DNA of 64,000 nt, taken from Cellulomonas sp. KH9 (lineage in GTDB: Bacteria > Actinomycetota > Actinomycetes > Actinomycetales > Cellulomonadaceae). The notes beneath the pieces were generated by a model that worked only from the letters and a program-made list of their open reading frames with translations, did not search any database and was not told the DNA's origin. The translations under genes were made by a program, and so were the position numbers. Shown piece by piece: positions 55,788 to 64,000 of the stretch; the first letter of the stretch is position 1, and the number at the start of each line of letters is the position of its first letter. The stretch is taken from contig NZ_FOSE01000005.1 of the NCBI RefSeq assembly GCF_900114185.1, positions 124,001-188,000 of the forward strand, written 5' to 3'.

Positions 55788-57553
55788 GGCGTCTCCTCTC
55801 CCTCGGGTACGACGGTCGACCGGACGGCCGCCACGATCGCGGCGAACGACACGGCGCCGGGGTCGGGCGTGCCCACGCTGCGCTCGGCGAGCGGACGGGC
55901 ACGGCCGAGACGCGGACGCAGGTCCGCGGTGGCCTGCGCCGCGGTGCGTGCGGCCTCGATCGCCGCGTCCCACGCCGCGGCGAGCGTGCCGCCCGCGCCC
56001 GCGGCCTGCTCGAACGCGGCGGCGAACGGCTCCGCGGCGTCGACCATGGTCTTGTCGCCCTGCTGCGCACCACCCAGCGTGACGACGGCGGCGACACCTG
56101 CGCGTGCGGCCGCGGCCGCCCGTGCGGACGGGTCCGCCACCGGTCGGGCGGCGAGCGCGTGCGCGACGGCACCGATGCCCGCACCCCACAGGACGCCGGA
56201 CGTGCCACCGGCGCGGTCGGCCCAGGCGCGGCCCGCGTCCCGCAGGCACGCGACCGCTCCGTGGCCCGCGTCGGCGGCGGCCGCGGCAGCCTCCGCCGCG
56301 GCACTCGCACCGCGCAGCATGCCGCGGCCGTGGTCACCGTCGCCGGCGACGGCGTCCAGCCGGCCCAGCTCGGGCTCGAGCTCCGTGAGGAGCTCCTGGA
56401 CGCGTGCCAGCGCCGCGACGACGACCTGCGCCTCGGCCGCGTCCGTCGGGTCCAGGACCCGGGCCGCGTCCTGCGACGGCGTGGTCGTCGCCGAGGCCTC
56501 GACCGTCCGCTCCGCAGCCGACGGCGCGGCGACCCTGGCCGTGGTGCCGGTGGACCCCACGTGCCCCCGCCGGTAGGCCGGCGTGTGCGCCGGTGCGCAC
56601 CACCAGCGCTCGAGGTCGTCGTCGAGCCACACGAGCGTCAGCGAGCAGCCCGACATGTCGAGGCTCGTGACGAGCTCGCCGACGTCCGGCTGCACGGCGT
56701 GCAGCCCCGCGGCGTCGAGCAGCGGGCGCACGGCACGCCAGAGGACGAACAGCTCCTCGTACTTGGTGCGGCCCAGGCCGTTGAGCACGACGCCCACGCG
56801 CGGACCCGCGTCGGCCGGCTTCTCGGTCAGGAGCCGCTCGACCAGGAGGGCGGCGAGCTCGCTCGCGGTGCACGCGGCCATCTCGCCGATCCCGGGCTCG
56901 CCGTGGATGCCGACGCCCAGCCCGACCGTGCCCTCCGGCACGGTGAACAGCGGCTGGTCGGCACCGGGCAGCGTGCAGCCGTCGAACGCGACGCCCAGCG
57001 TGCGGGTGCGGTCGTTGGCGTGGCGCGCCGCGGCGACGACCTCGTCGAACGACAGCCCCTCCGCGGCGGCGGCCCCGGCGACCTTGAACACGACGTGGTC
57101 GCCCGCGATGCCGCGGCGGCGGTGCGCCTCGTCGACCGGTGCGGACGCGACGTCGTCGGTCACGACGAGGAACTCCGCGGGGATGCCGCGCGCGCGCAGC
57201 TCGTCGCGGGCGAGCGTGAAGTTCATGACGTCGCCGGCGTAGTTGCCGGTGAGCAGCAGCACGCCCGCGTCCCCCGCGGCCGCCGCGCCGACCGACACCG
57301 CGTCGGCCGTCGAGGGCGACGTGAACACGTTGCCGACGACCGCGCCGTGCGCGTAGCCGGGGCCGACCAGCCCGCAGAACGCCGGGTAGTGCCCCGACCC
57401 GCCGCCGACCACGACCGCGACCTCGGAGGCCGGGGCGGGCGTCGCGCGCACGACGCCGCCGGGCACGCGCCGCACCTGGTCGGCGTACAGGTCGACGAAC
57501 CCGTCGAGCGCGTCGTCGACGAACCGCGCCGGGTCGTCGGCCAGGGGCCTCAC
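55784..57553 (-). CDS. Dihydroxyacetone-kinase-family sugar kinase (fused DhaK-DhaL)
   Basis: 589 aa. DhaK domain (1-330): [40 protein letters not shown] and the substrate-binding His in [15 protein letters not shown]. Linker 340-390. DhaL domain (390-585): [20 protein letters not shown] (ADP/Mg-binding Asp residues), [20 protein letters not shown] and [20 protein letters not shown]. The fused ATP-dependent form phosphorylates dihydroxyacetone, or L-erythrulose in tetritol pathways. GTG 57553 overlaps the dehydrogenase stop. In a sugar-uptake operon with isomerases a tetrulose is the more likely substrate. Confidence 0.9.
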   Translation of the reverse strand: MRPLADDPARFVDDALDGFVDLYADQVRRVPGGVVRATPAPASEVAVVVGGGSGHYPAFCGLVGPGYAHGAVVGNVFTSPSTADAVSVGAAAAGDAGVLLLTGNYAGDVMNFTLARDELRARGIPAEFLVVTDDVASAPVDEAHRRRGIAGDHVVFKVAGAAAAEGLSFDEVVAAARHANDRTRTLGVAFDGCTLPGADQPLFTVPEGTVGLGVGIHGEPGIGEMAACTASELAALLVERLLTEKPADAGPRVGVVLNGLGRTKYEELFVLWRAVRPLLDAAGLHAVQPDVGELVTSLDMSGCSLTLVWLDDDLERWWCAPAHTPAYRRGHVGSTGTTARVAAPSAAERTVEASATTTPSQDAARVLDPTDAAEAQVVVAALARVQELLTELEPELGRLDAVAGDGDHGRGMLRGASAAAEAAAAAADAGHGAVACLRDAGRAWADRAGGTSGVLWGAGIGAVAHALAARPVADPSARAAAAARAGVAAVVTLGGAQQGDKTMVDAAEPFAAAFEQAAGAGGTLAAAWDAAIEAARTAAQATADLRPRLGRARPLAERSVGTPDPGAVSFAAIVAAVRSTVVPEGEETP

Positions 57554-58437
57554 CACGTCTGCTCCTTGGCCAGCATCGTCGCGACGACCGAGTCGTCGTC
57601 GGCGTCGTGGCCGGCGGCGGACACCGTGCGGTAGAGCTGCTCGGCGGCCGCGGCGACGGGGGTGGCGACCTTCAGCTGCCGCGTCAGGTCCCCGACGATC
57701 CCCATGTCCTTGCCGATGACGTCGAGGCGCGAGCGCAGCGGCGGGGTCTCGCCCCGCAGCTGGGCGGCGATGCGCGGGCCACGGTCGGCGAGCATGAACG
57801 ACGCCGCCGCACCCTGGCCGAGCACCTCGATGCACGCGTCGAGGTCGAGGCCCATGCGGTGCGCGAGGGCCAGCGCCTCCGAGGCGGCGGCGGTGTGGAT
57901 GCCGCACAGCAGCTGGTTGACGGTCTTGAGCTGCTGACCGGCACCGATGCCGCCGACGACCGTGAGCGACGAGGACATCGCGTCGAGCACCGGCCGGGCC
58001 GCCGTGAGGGCCGCGTCGTCCGCGCCGACCATGATGAGCAGGTCGCCGTTGCCGGCGCGCACGGGCCCGCCGGACACGGGCGCGTCGACCGTGAGCACGC
58101 CGCGGGCGGCGAGCGCGGCCGCGACGGACACGACCGCCGACTCCCCCACCGTCGACGTCACGACGACGACGGCACCGGCGGCCAGCGAGTCGGCGACGCC
58201 GCCCTCGCCGAGCACGAGCGCGTCGAGCTGGGCGCCGTCACGCACCCCGACGACGACGACGTCGGTGCCGGAGCAGGCCTCCGCGACCGTCGTCGCGCCG
58301 GTGGCCCCCGCCTCCACGGCGAGCGCCACGCGCTCGGGGGCGATGTCGAACGCGACCACGTCGAACGTCCGCGCGAGCGCGGTGGCCATGGGCAGCCCCA
58401 TGGCCCCGAGCCCGAGGACCGCGACCCGGGCGCTCAT
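57550..58437 (-). CDS. 3-hydroxyisobutyrate/L-threonate-dehydrogenase-like oxidoreductase
   Basis: 295 aa of the beta-hydroxyacid dehydrogenase family. NAD site RVAVLGLGAMGLPMATALAR, substrate motif VLTVDAPVSGGPVRAGNGDL (DAPVSGG), catalytic Lys in GAGQQLKTVNQLLCGIHTAA, and the C-terminal domain ending MLAKEQTW. LtnD-type enzymes oxidise threonate-like sugar acids. Coupled to the isomerase (4-nt overlap) and the kinase (4-nt overlap). Exact substrate unknown; context implies a short polyol or sugar acid. Confidence 0.9.
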   Translation of the reverse strand: MSARVAVLGLGAMGLPMATALARTFDVVAFDIAPERVALAVEAGATGATTVAEACSGTDVVVVGVRDGAQLDALVLGEGGVADSLAAGAVVVVTSTVGESAVVSVAAALAARGVLTVDAPVSGGPVRAGNGDLLIMVGADDAALTAARPVLDAMSSSLTVVGGIGAGQQLKTVNQLLCGIHTAAASEALALAHRMGLDLDACIEVLGQGAAASFMLADRGPRIAAQLRGETPPLRSRLDVIGKDMGIVGDLTRQLKVATPVAAAAEQLYRTVSAAGHDADDDSVVATMLAKEQTW

Positions 58438-59393
58438 CGGGCGGCCGCCGCGGTGCGCAGGACCTGCTCGCGGGCCTCGCCCGTGGCGACGGCGAGCATG
58501 CGGCGGATGTACCGCGCGTTGCGCGCGGAGACGGACAGCCCGTCGCCGCCGTAGTGCTCGACGCAGAACGGACCGGTGAACCCGGCCTCGACGGCGGTGC
58601 GGATGGCGGTGCGGTAGCTGACCATGCCCATCTCCATGGGGGCGGGCAGCGCGACGTACGACCCGGTGTTCCGGTCCTCGTCGCGGAAGTAGCTCTTCAC
58701 GTGCCAGTAGTTCGACACCGGCAGGCACGCGGCGACGGCGGCCTGGAAGTCCTCGATCGGCCGGTGCAGGCGGATGAGGTTGCCGAGGTCGGGGTTGAGG
58801 CCGACGCTCGGGTGGTCGATGTCCTTCACGAGGCGGACCGCCGACTCGGCGGTGCCGAGCAGGGTGTCCTCGTACATCTCGAGGGACAGCTCGACGCCGA
58901 CCTGCGCGGCGTGCTCGCCGAGCTCGCGCAGCCGCGAGACCGCGAGCGCCCACGTCTCGGGGTCGGTCGAGTCGGCCGGCCCCTCCTCGGTCCAGAACCA
59001 CAGCACCTCGCGCTGCGCGGGCAGCAGCGGGCGGTGCAGCCCGACGCTGACGATCTTCGTGCCCAGCGCGGCCGCCGCGTCGATGGTGCGGTGCGAGTAC
59101 GCGAGGTTCTCGTCACCCGTCTCGGGGTCGATCACCGAGCGGCGGATCGCGGACAGCGCGATCGGGTCCAGCCCGACGGTCGTCAGCGCCTCACGCAGCT
59201 CCTCGATGCGCGCCGGCGACAGGTCGCCCGGCTGGATCCAGGAGTCGGTGAGGTCGACCTCCGTGAACCCCTCGTACGCCACCTGGGCGAGGTGGTCGAC
59301 CCAGGTGTCGGCCGGGGCGTCCTGCGAGGCGGGGAACGGGAGCATCGCGGCGGCGATCGGCCACCGGTCGCTGGTGAGGCGGGTGTCGGACAT
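58434..59393 (-). CDS. Sugar phosphate isomerase/epimerase (TIM barrel, AP-endonuclease-2-like)
   Basis: 319 aa. Xylose-isomerase-like barrel: TEVDLTDSWIQPGDLSPARI, GTKIVSVGLHRPLLPAQREV, VGVELSLEMYEDTLLGTAES (metal Glu), SVGLNPDLGNLIRLHRPIED (metal Asp), YWHVKSYFRDEDRNTGSYVA (His) and GPFCVEHYGGDGLSVSARNA (final Glu). The four metal ligands of the family are present. Comparable enzymes isomerise L-erythrulose-1-phosphate or similar ketoses. ATG 59393. 41 bp downstream of the permease gene. Confidence 0.88.
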   Translation of the reverse strand: MSDTRLTSDRWPIAAAMLPFPASQDAPADTWVDHLAQVAYEGFTEVDLTDSWIQPGDLSPARIEELREALTTVGLDPIALSAIRRSVIDPETGDENLAYSHRTIDAAAALGTKIVSVGLHRPLLPAQREVLWFWTEEGPADSTDPETWALAVSRLRELGEHAAQVGVELSLEMYEDTLLGTAESAVRLVKDIDHPSVGLNPDLGNLIRLHRPIEDFQAAVAACLPVSNYWHVKSYFRDEDRNTGSYVALPAPMEMGMVSYRTAIRTAVEAGFTGPFCVEHYGGDGLSVSARNARYIRRMLAVATGEAREQVLRTAAAAR

Positions 59394-59434
59394 CGTGGAC
59401 GGACCTTCTTCGGTTGTCGGGACGGTGGGCGTCG

Positions 59435-60319
59435 TCACTTGCCGAAGCCGGCGGTGAGGCCGGCGACGAGCTGACGACGTCCGATGACGTACAGCAGGAA
59501 GATCGGCAGCGCCGACAGTACGACGGCGGCCATGACGGCGGGGACGTTGATGGTGAGCTCGCCCTGGAACGCCCACAGCGCGAGCGGCAGCACGCGCTGC
59601 TCGGGGCTCTGGGTGAGCACGAGGGGGAAGAGGAACCCGTTCCACGCGTTGAGGCCGTCGTAGATGGCGACCGTCGCGATGGCGGGGCGGCTCAGCGGCA
59701 GCACGAGGCGGGTGAGCACCTGCCACTCCCCCGCGCCGTCGACGCGCATCGACTCGAACAGCTCCTTGGGGATGTCCCGCAGGAAGTTCACCAGGATGAT
59801 CACCGTGATCGGCACCGCGAACGCCGCGGTGGGGAGCACGAGCGCCAGGAGCGTGTCGTACAGCCCCATCTTGGTGATCATGTAGAAGATCGGGACGATC
59901 GCGGCCTGCAGCGGGATCGCCAGGCCCAGCAGGAAGAGCGAGAACGACCGGGCCACGAACCGCGACGTGTTGCGCGTGATCGTGTACGCCGCGAGCAGCG
60001 CGACGGCGATGGTCAGGGCGACGGCGCCCACCGTGACGACCACCGAGTTGAGCAGGTAGCGGTCGAACCCGCTGTCGATGACCTGGCGGTAGCTGTCGAG
60101 CGTCGGCTCGGTGGGCAGGCCCAGCGGGTGGTCGGTGAAGAAGTGCTGCTGCGTGCGCAGGCTCGTCACCACCACCCAGTACACGGGCACGATGACGACG
60201 GAGAGCCACAGCAGCGAGCCGACGCCGGCGGGCAGGTTGGGGCGGATCCGGTCGCGGCGGCGCCGCGGCGGGGCCTCCGCGGTGGGGGTGGCGGGGCGCA
60301 CGGCCTCGGTGGTGACCAT
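59435..60319 (-). CDS. Carbohydrate ABC transporter permease (MalG-type)
   Basis: 294 aa, six membrane helices with a cytoplasmic Arg/Pro-rich N-terminus of about 30 residues. The EAA loop is DIPKELFESMRVDGAGEWQV, then LTRLVLPLSRPAIATVAIYD, and the C-terminal VIGRRQLVAGLTAGFGK is typical of MalG-like CUT1 permeases (usually ending ...GLTAGAVKG). ATG 60319 overlaps the stop of the MalF-type gene. No ATPase lies in the operon, so a shared MsiK-like ATPase probably energises it. Confidence 0.93.
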   Translation of the reverse strand: MVTTEAVRPATPTAEAPPRRRRDRIRPNLPAGVGSLLWLSVVIVPVYWVVVTSLRTQQHFFTDHPLGLPTEPTLDSYRQVIDSGFDRYLLNSVVVTVGAVALTIAVALLAAYTITRNTSRFVARSFSLFLLGLAIPLQAAIVPIFYMITKMGLYDTLLALVLPTAAFAVPITVIILVNFLRDIPKELFESMRVDGAGEWQVLTRLVLPLSRPAIATVAIYDGLNAWNGFLFPLVLTQSPEQRVLPLALWAFQGELTINVPAVMAAVVLSALPIFLLYVIGRRQLVAGLTAGFGK

Positions 60320-61266
60320 CACAGGCCCTCCTGCTGGCTCTGCATCCGGGTGAAGCCGGACAGGCGTGTCAGGCCGAGGGACAGCGCCAGGCCGACGACG
60401 GCGAGGATGGTGGCGATCGCGCTGGCCCGGCCCATCTCGGTGGCGGTGAAGCCGGTGAGGTACATGTGCAGCGGCAGCAGCCGCGTCGCGTAGCCCGGGC
60501 CGCCGGCGGTGAGCACGAAGACGAGGTCGAAGTACGTCAGCGAGCCCACGAGCATGAGCGTCGACGACGTGACGATCGTGTACCGCAGCTGCGGCATCGT
60601 GATCGAGAAGAACCGGCGCACGGTGCCCGCGCCGTCGAGCTGCGCCGCCTCGTACAGCGAGCCGGGGATCTGCCGCGCGCCCGCCTGGTACAGCAGCGTG
60701 TGCAGCGGCACGAAGTGCCACGCGATGATGAGGATCACGGCGATGAGCACGGTGTTCGGGTCACCGAGCCAGCTGTGCCGCAGGAACCCCGGGCCGGCCG
60801 GCCCCGCGAGACCGAAGTTCGGGTCCAGCAGGTTCTTGAACACCAGCGCGACGGCGGACGACGACATCAGCAGGGCGATGAAGTACACCGCGGCCATCCA
60901 CGCCCGCCACCGGCCGCGCGGCGCCAGGTAGACGCCCAGCAGCAGGCTCAGCGGCGTCTGGACGAGCCAGGTACCGACCATCACCTGCAGCGTGATCCAC
61001 AGGGTGAGCCAGGTGACGTGGTCGGTGAGGACCGCGCCCCAGTTGTCGAGGCCGAGCCAGGCGGGTGTGCCCAGCCCGTTCCACGAGGTGAACGACAGCG
61101 CCACGGCGCCGCCGAGGGGGACGAGCGCGAACCCGCCGAACAGGATCAGTGCGGGCGCGAGCAGCCACGCCGAGACCGGCTGCCGCTCGCTGCGTCGCCG
61201 CGCGCCGGGCCCGTCCCCGCGGGTGCCGGCGGCACCCGCGGGGACGGCAGGGAGGGTGGTCGTCAC
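60319..61266 (-). CDS. Carbohydrate ABC transporter permease (MalF-type)
   Basis: 315 aa. Six helices preceded by an Arg/Gly/Pro-rich leader: VSAWLLAPALILFGGFALVP, LGGAVALSFTSWNGLGTPAW, LGLDNWGAVLTDHVTWLTLW. The EAA loop is IPGSLYEAAQLDGAGTVRRF with SITMPQLRYTIVTSSTLML. CUT1 sugar permease. GTG 61266 overlaps the binding-protein stop (GTGA). Confidence 0.93.
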   Translation of the reverse strand: MTTTLPAVPAGAAGTRGDGPGARRRSERQPVSAWLLAPALILFGGFALVPLGGAVALSFTSWNGLGTPAWLGLDNWGAVLTDHVTWLTLWITLQVMVGTWLVQTPLSLLLGVYLAPRGRWRAWMAAVYFIALLMSSSAVALVFKNLLDPNFGLAGPAGPGFLRHSWLGDPNTVLIAVILIIAWHFVPLHTLLYQAGARQIPGSLYEAAQLDGAGTVRRFFSITMPQLRYTIVTSSTLMLVGSLTYFDLVFVLTAGGPGYATRLLPLHMYLTGFTATEMGRASAIATILAVVGLALSLGLTRLSGFTRMQSQQEGL

Positions 61267-62591
61267 TGCGCGTCCAGCGTCGCGTTCATCGCCGACACGA
61301 ACTCCTCCGGCGTGGTCTGCAGCAGGAAGACGCGGTCGAGGTGGGTCGTGAGCTGCTCGGCCTGCGACGGGTTGATCGCCTGGTCCCAGGAGAGCTGGAA
61401 GTGCGGTGCGGCCTCGGTGAGCTCGACGACCATCTCGGCGAACGTGTCGTCGCGCTCGGTGATCTGGTCGCGCGCGGTGGTGACGCCCGGGACCGCGGAC
61501 CGGTCGAGGATCTCGCCGATGTACTCCTCGTTCATCACCTGCTCGGCCAGGAACGCCAGCACCGTCTCCTTGTGCTCGTCGGTCGCCGAGGCGTTGACGG
61601 ACCAGAAGTTCGACGGGTTGCCCACCAGGTTGGCCGGGTCCCCGGCACCGCCGTCGTAGGCCGGGAAGGGGACGGCCTTGAGGTCGCCGGACTCCACGAA
61701 GTCCGGTGCGGCGGTCTTGATGTTGGAGTACGCCTGCGACAGGACGACCATCATCGCGGCGCGCCCGGTGTAGAGCAGCGCGTCGGCCGCGCCGGTCTCG
61801 TAGGCGATCGACGCGTGGTCGTCGACGAAGCCGCCGGCCTCCACGAGGGTCTGGATCTCGGTGAGCGCCTGCGTGACCGCCGGGTGGGACCACGCGTCGG
61901 GCTCGTTCGCCACGATCGCGTCGAACACCTCGGGCCCGCCGATGCGGTCGACGAGGTACCCCAGGTAGGGCAGCTGCGGCCACTTGGACTGGCCGGCGAG
62001 GGCGATCGGGGCGATGCCCTCCTCCTCGAACACGGGCACGAGGTCGAGCAGCTCGTCCCAGGTCGTGGGCGGCTCGGCGCCGACCTGCCGGAAGACCGCG
62101 TCGTTGTAGAGGATGACGACGGGCTGGATGTTGTTGATCGCGGCCCCGTAGACCTTGCCGTCGAACGTCACGGTGTCGAGCACCGACGGCAGGTAGCGGT
62201 CGGTGATCGCGGGGTCGTCGATGGGCTCGACGTACCCGGCGTCGACGTACGTCTTCAGCGCCGCGCCGCCCCAGCTGAACATCAGGTCGGGGCCCTGGCC
62301 GGCACCGAGGGCGATGCGGAGCTTGTCCTTGTAGCCCTGGTTGCCGAACATCTGCAGCTCGATGGGCTGGTCGGGGTGCTCCTCGTTCCAGCGGTCGACC
62401 GCAGCGACGTACGACTCCGACTGACCGCCCTCGAGACCCCAGACGATCGCGGCGTCGCCGCTGCCGCCGGGGGCGGCGGTGCCGCCGTCGCCGAGCTGGG
62501 GCGTCGTACCGGATCCGCAGGCCGCCAGGGCGAGGGCGACGCCGACGACGGCGGCGGTCGCGCGGACCCGCCGCGCAATGGTGGAACTCAT
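61263..62591 (-). CDS. Sugar-binding lipoprotein of an ABC transporter (family 1)
   Basis: 442 aa. Lipoprotein signal RRVRATAAVVGVALALAAC (Cys near residue 24), then a Gly/Thr-rich linker and the family-1 domain: YVAAVDRWNEEHPDQPIELQ, GPDLMFSWGGAALKTYVDAG, YNDAVFRQVGAEPPTTWDEL, IAYETGAADALLYTGRAAMM. First gene of the operon and divergent from LacI. ATG 62591 was chosen for its signal peptide and a GGAG site; an upstream ATG (62678) would add 29 non-signal residues. Ligand unknown, inferred to be an oligosaccharide or glycoside. Confidence 0.92.
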   Translation of the reverse strand: MSSTIARRVRATAAVVGVALALAACGSGTTPQLGDGGTAAPGGSGDAAIVWGLEGGQSESYVAAVDRWNEEHPDQPIELQMFGNQGYKDKLRIALGAGQGPDLMFSWGGAALKTYVDAGYVEPIDDPAITDRYLPSVLDTVTFDGKVYGAAINNIQPVVILYNDAVFRQVGAEPPTTWDELLDLVPVFEEEGIAPIALAGQSKWPQLPYLGYLVDRIGGPEVFDAIVANEPDAWSHPAVTQALTEIQTLVEAGGFVDDHASIAYETGAADALLYTGRAAMMVVLSQAYSNIKTAAPDFVESGDLKAVPFPAYDGGAGDPANLVGNPSNFWSVNASATDEHKETVLAFLAEQVMNEEYIGEILDRSAVPGVTTARDQITERDDTFAEMVVELTEAAPHFQLSWDQAINPSQAEQLTTHLDRVFLLQTTPEEFVSAMNATLDAQ

Positions 62592-62615
62592 CGTTGAGAC
62601 TCCAGTTCTCCTCGT

Positions 62616-62739
62616 CGAAAACTTTTCGCCCTCGGGGGCGACGCTTTCACCGTAGTTTTCGCCTGTCGCCCGTGTCAACGCGCCGATCTCACCCGCCGCC
62701 GCCGCTGAAACGGATCAACGGCCATCTTGAAGTTTTCGG
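62616..62739. promoter_or_regulatory. Three LacI-type operator copies between the sugar operon and lacI
   Basis: CGAAAACTTTTCG (62616-62628) is a perfect palindrome; CGTAGTTTTCG (62651-62661) and CTTGAAGTTTTCGG (62726-62739) repeat its right half AGTTTTCG with partial left halves. These are the only A/T-rich spots in the divergent promoter region. The local LacI protein probably binds them and represses both directions until the inducing sugar appears. Confidence 0.72.
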
Positions 62740-62781
62740 TCGGGGACGGTTACGTTCGGCCTGAACCGTGAAGGGGGGCAC

Positions 62782-63837
62782 ATGCCCGCAGCCGCACGAC
62801 GCCCGACGCTCACCGCCGTCGCCGAGCGCGCCGGCGTGTCGATCGCGACCGTCTCCAAGGTCGTCAACCGGCACACCGACGTGGCACCGGCCACCCGTGA
62901 GCGCGTCGAGGCCGCGGTCGCCGAGCTCGGCTACCGCACCCCCGGGGCCCGCCACGCCGAGACCCGGCGCACGGTCGAGTTCATGGTCGACAAGCTCGAC
63001 AGCCCGTACGCGATGGAGGTGCTGCGCGGCGTCACCCTCGCCGCCGAGGAGGTGGACGTCGACGTCACCGTCTCGCGCGTGCGGCGCGGCGGCGGCGACC
63101 GGCCCGAGCCGCCGTCCAGCTGGACGCGGCGGCTGATCTCGGCACGCCGCACCGGCGCGATCGTCGTGACGGCGCAGGTCACCGACACCACGTACGACAG
63201 CATCGCCCGGGCACGGCTGCCCGTGGTCGTCATCGACCCGCTGCACCTGACGACCCCCGAGCTGGTCTCGGTCGGCTCGACCAACTGGACCGGCGGGCGC
63301 ACCGCCGGTGAGCACCTGCTGGGCCTGGGGCACACCCGCATCGGCGTCGTCGCGGGCCCCGAGGCGTCCATCAGCGCCGTCGCGCGCGTCGACGGCTTCC
63401 GCTCCGCCTGCCAGGCGGCGGGCGTCACCCTGGACCCCGCGCTGGTGCGGCACGTCGCGTTCGACCACGACGCGGCGCTGCGCGCCGCCGACGACCTGCT
63501 GCGCCGCGCCGACCCGCCCACCGCCCTCCTGGCCAGCAGCGACGCCCAGGCCCTGGGTGTCCTCGAGGCCGCGCGACGCCTCGGTCTGGTGGTGCCGCGC
63601 GACCTGTCCGTCGTCGGCTACGACGACACGTACGTCGCCGCCTGGACCAACCCGCCGCTGACCACCGTGCACCAGCCGCTGCGGGACATCGGGCGCGTCG
63701 CGCTGCGCACGGTCCTGGCCATGGACGCCGGCAGCATGCCCGACTCGCACCACATCGAGCTGGCGACGTCCCTCGTCGTCCGCGACTCCACCGCCCCGCC
63801 GGCACAGCCGCCGGCGCCTCGGGAAGGACCACGTTGA
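62782..63837 (+). CDS. LacI-family transcriptional regulator
   Basis: 351 aa. N-terminal HTH and hinge: PTLTAVAERAGVSIATVSKV, VNRHTDVAPATRERVEAAVA, ELGYRTPGARHAETRRTVEF. Periplasmic-binding-like sensor domain: VSVGSTNWTGGRTAGEHLLG, LGHTRIGVVAGPEASISAVA, RVDGFRSACQAAG, LSVVGYDDTYVAAWTNPPLT with TVHQPLRDIGR. ATG 62782 has AGGGGG upstream. It is divergent from the sugar operon and overlaps the GH3 gene by 4 nt, so it likely controls both. Confidence 0.95.
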   Translation: MPAAARRPTLTAVAERAGVSIATVSKVVNRHTDVAPATRERVEAAVAELGYRTPGARHAETRRTVEFMVDKLDSPYAMEVLRGVTLAAEEVDVDVTVSRVRRGGGDRPEPPSSWTRRLISARRTGAIVVTAQVTDTTYDSIARARLPVVVIDPLHLTTPELVSVGSTNWTGGRTAGEHLLGLGHTRIGVVAGPEASISAVARVDGFRSACQAAGVTLDPALVRHVAFDHDAALRAADDLLRRADPPTALLASSDAQALGVLEAARRLGLVVPRDLSVVGYDDTYVAAWTNPPLTTVHQPLRDIGRVALRTVLAMDAGSMPDSHHIELATSLVVRDSTAPPAQPPAPREGPR

Positions 63838-64000
63838 GCACGAGCACCACCGGCACCACCACGCACCCGTGGCACGACACGACCCGTCCGACGCACGAGC
63901 GCGTCGAGCTGCTCCTGGCGTCCATGACCCTGGAGGAGAAGCTCGCCCAGCTGGGCAGCCACTGGTTCGACCGGCGCGGCGCGGGTGAGGTCGTCGCGCC
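63834..64000 (+). CDS. Glycoside hydrolase family 3, N-terminal part only
   Basis: Begins at TTG 63834, overlapping the LacI stop (TTGA), with AAGGA about 6 nt upstream. The 55 visible residues include RVELLLASMTLEEKLAQLGS, the standard opening helix of GH3 beta-glucosidases and beta-xylosidases (LLxxMTLEEKIGQL). The rest lies beyond the window. No signal peptide, so an intracellular enzyme that splits an imported glycoside is likely. Confidence 0.8.
   Translation, partial: MSTSTTGTTTHPWHDTTRPTHERVELLLASMTLEEKLAQLGSHWFDRRGAGEVVA

Noticed and set aside
1..64000. tRNA, rRNA, CRISPR arrays, transposases, integrases or prophage genes
   Set aside because: None could be recognised by eye; the low-GC cassette at 19.7-21.4 kb carries no mobility gene and shows no flanking direct repeats.

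Overview
The window is very GC-rich (most genes well above 70% G+C, codon third positions almost all G or C) and uses GTG/TTG starts, 4-nt ATGA/GTGA gene overlaps and occasional leaderless-looking starts. Together with Asp23/Gls24 proteins, an IdeR/DmdR-type iron box, a desferrioxamine-type siderophore operon, DUF4235, WYL and LacI/GH3 sugar loci, this points to an actinobacterium, most likely of the Micrococcales/Cellulomonadaceae. No rRNA, tRNA, CRISPR array, transposase or phage gene was found.

Layout. 0-3 kb: an envelope-stress block (Asp23/Gls24 proteins and a small membrane protein on the minus strand) divergent from an ECF sigma factor, with a CRP/GlxR-like palindrome between them. 3-5.6 kb: two acetyltransferase-type genes and an SRPBCC protein. 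5.6-9.85 kb: a thiamine ABC importer (binding protein, fused permease, ATPase) behind a TPP riboswitch. 10.2-17 kb: a complete Mrp-type Na+/H+ antiporter operon with subunits A and B fused. 17.4-19.7 kb: a membrane Fe-S oxidoreductase.

19.7-25.3 kb is accessory and scarred. A clearly lower-GC two-gene cassette (DUF262 protein plus a HEPN protein with an intact RNxxxH ribonuclease motif) sits 2 bp after the Fe-S gene and next to a decapitated ArsB/NhaD-type transporter. Then come a terpene-cyclase-like protein, an HTH/PIN toxin-antitoxin pair whose toxin lacks its natural C-terminus, an ArsR-SRPBCC pair and an alpha/beta-hydrolase remnant.

25.3-33.5 kb: an iron-box-controlled desferrioxamine-type operon (decarboxylase, N-hydroxylase, acyltransferase, NIS synthetase) extended by an unusual penicillin-acylase-family hydrolase and a second acyltransferase. 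33.7-36.5 kb: WYL regulator and two esterase-type hydrolases. 36.7-37.8 kb: a winged-helix nucleotidyltransferase with a HEPN-like partner. 37.9-41.8 kb: an arsenic island (ACR3 pump, ArsR-ArsC fusion, ArsC, ArsM, ArsR) tied together by four copies of one operator. 42-48 kb: housekeeping and membrane proteins plus a class A beta-lactamase. 48.1-49.0 kb: a DUF1778/GNAT toxin-antitoxin module whose toxin carries a frameshift.

49.1-54 kb: MerR and MarR regulators, an MFS exporter and an ABC exporter; one roughly 50-bp element carrying a MarR-type palindrome occurs both before marR and between the two divergent exporter genes. 54-55.2 kb: a PIN toxin and a guanidinium exporter preceded by a guanidine-III riboswitch. 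55.3-64 kb: a LacI-controlled sugar locus (binding protein, two permeases, TIM-barrel isomerase, beta-hydroxyacid dehydrogenase, DhaK-DhaL kinase, RpiB-type isomerase) with LacI and a GH3 glycosidase on the other strand; the enzyme set suggests that a tetrulose or related short sugar is phosphorylated and isomerised toward a tetrose phosphate.
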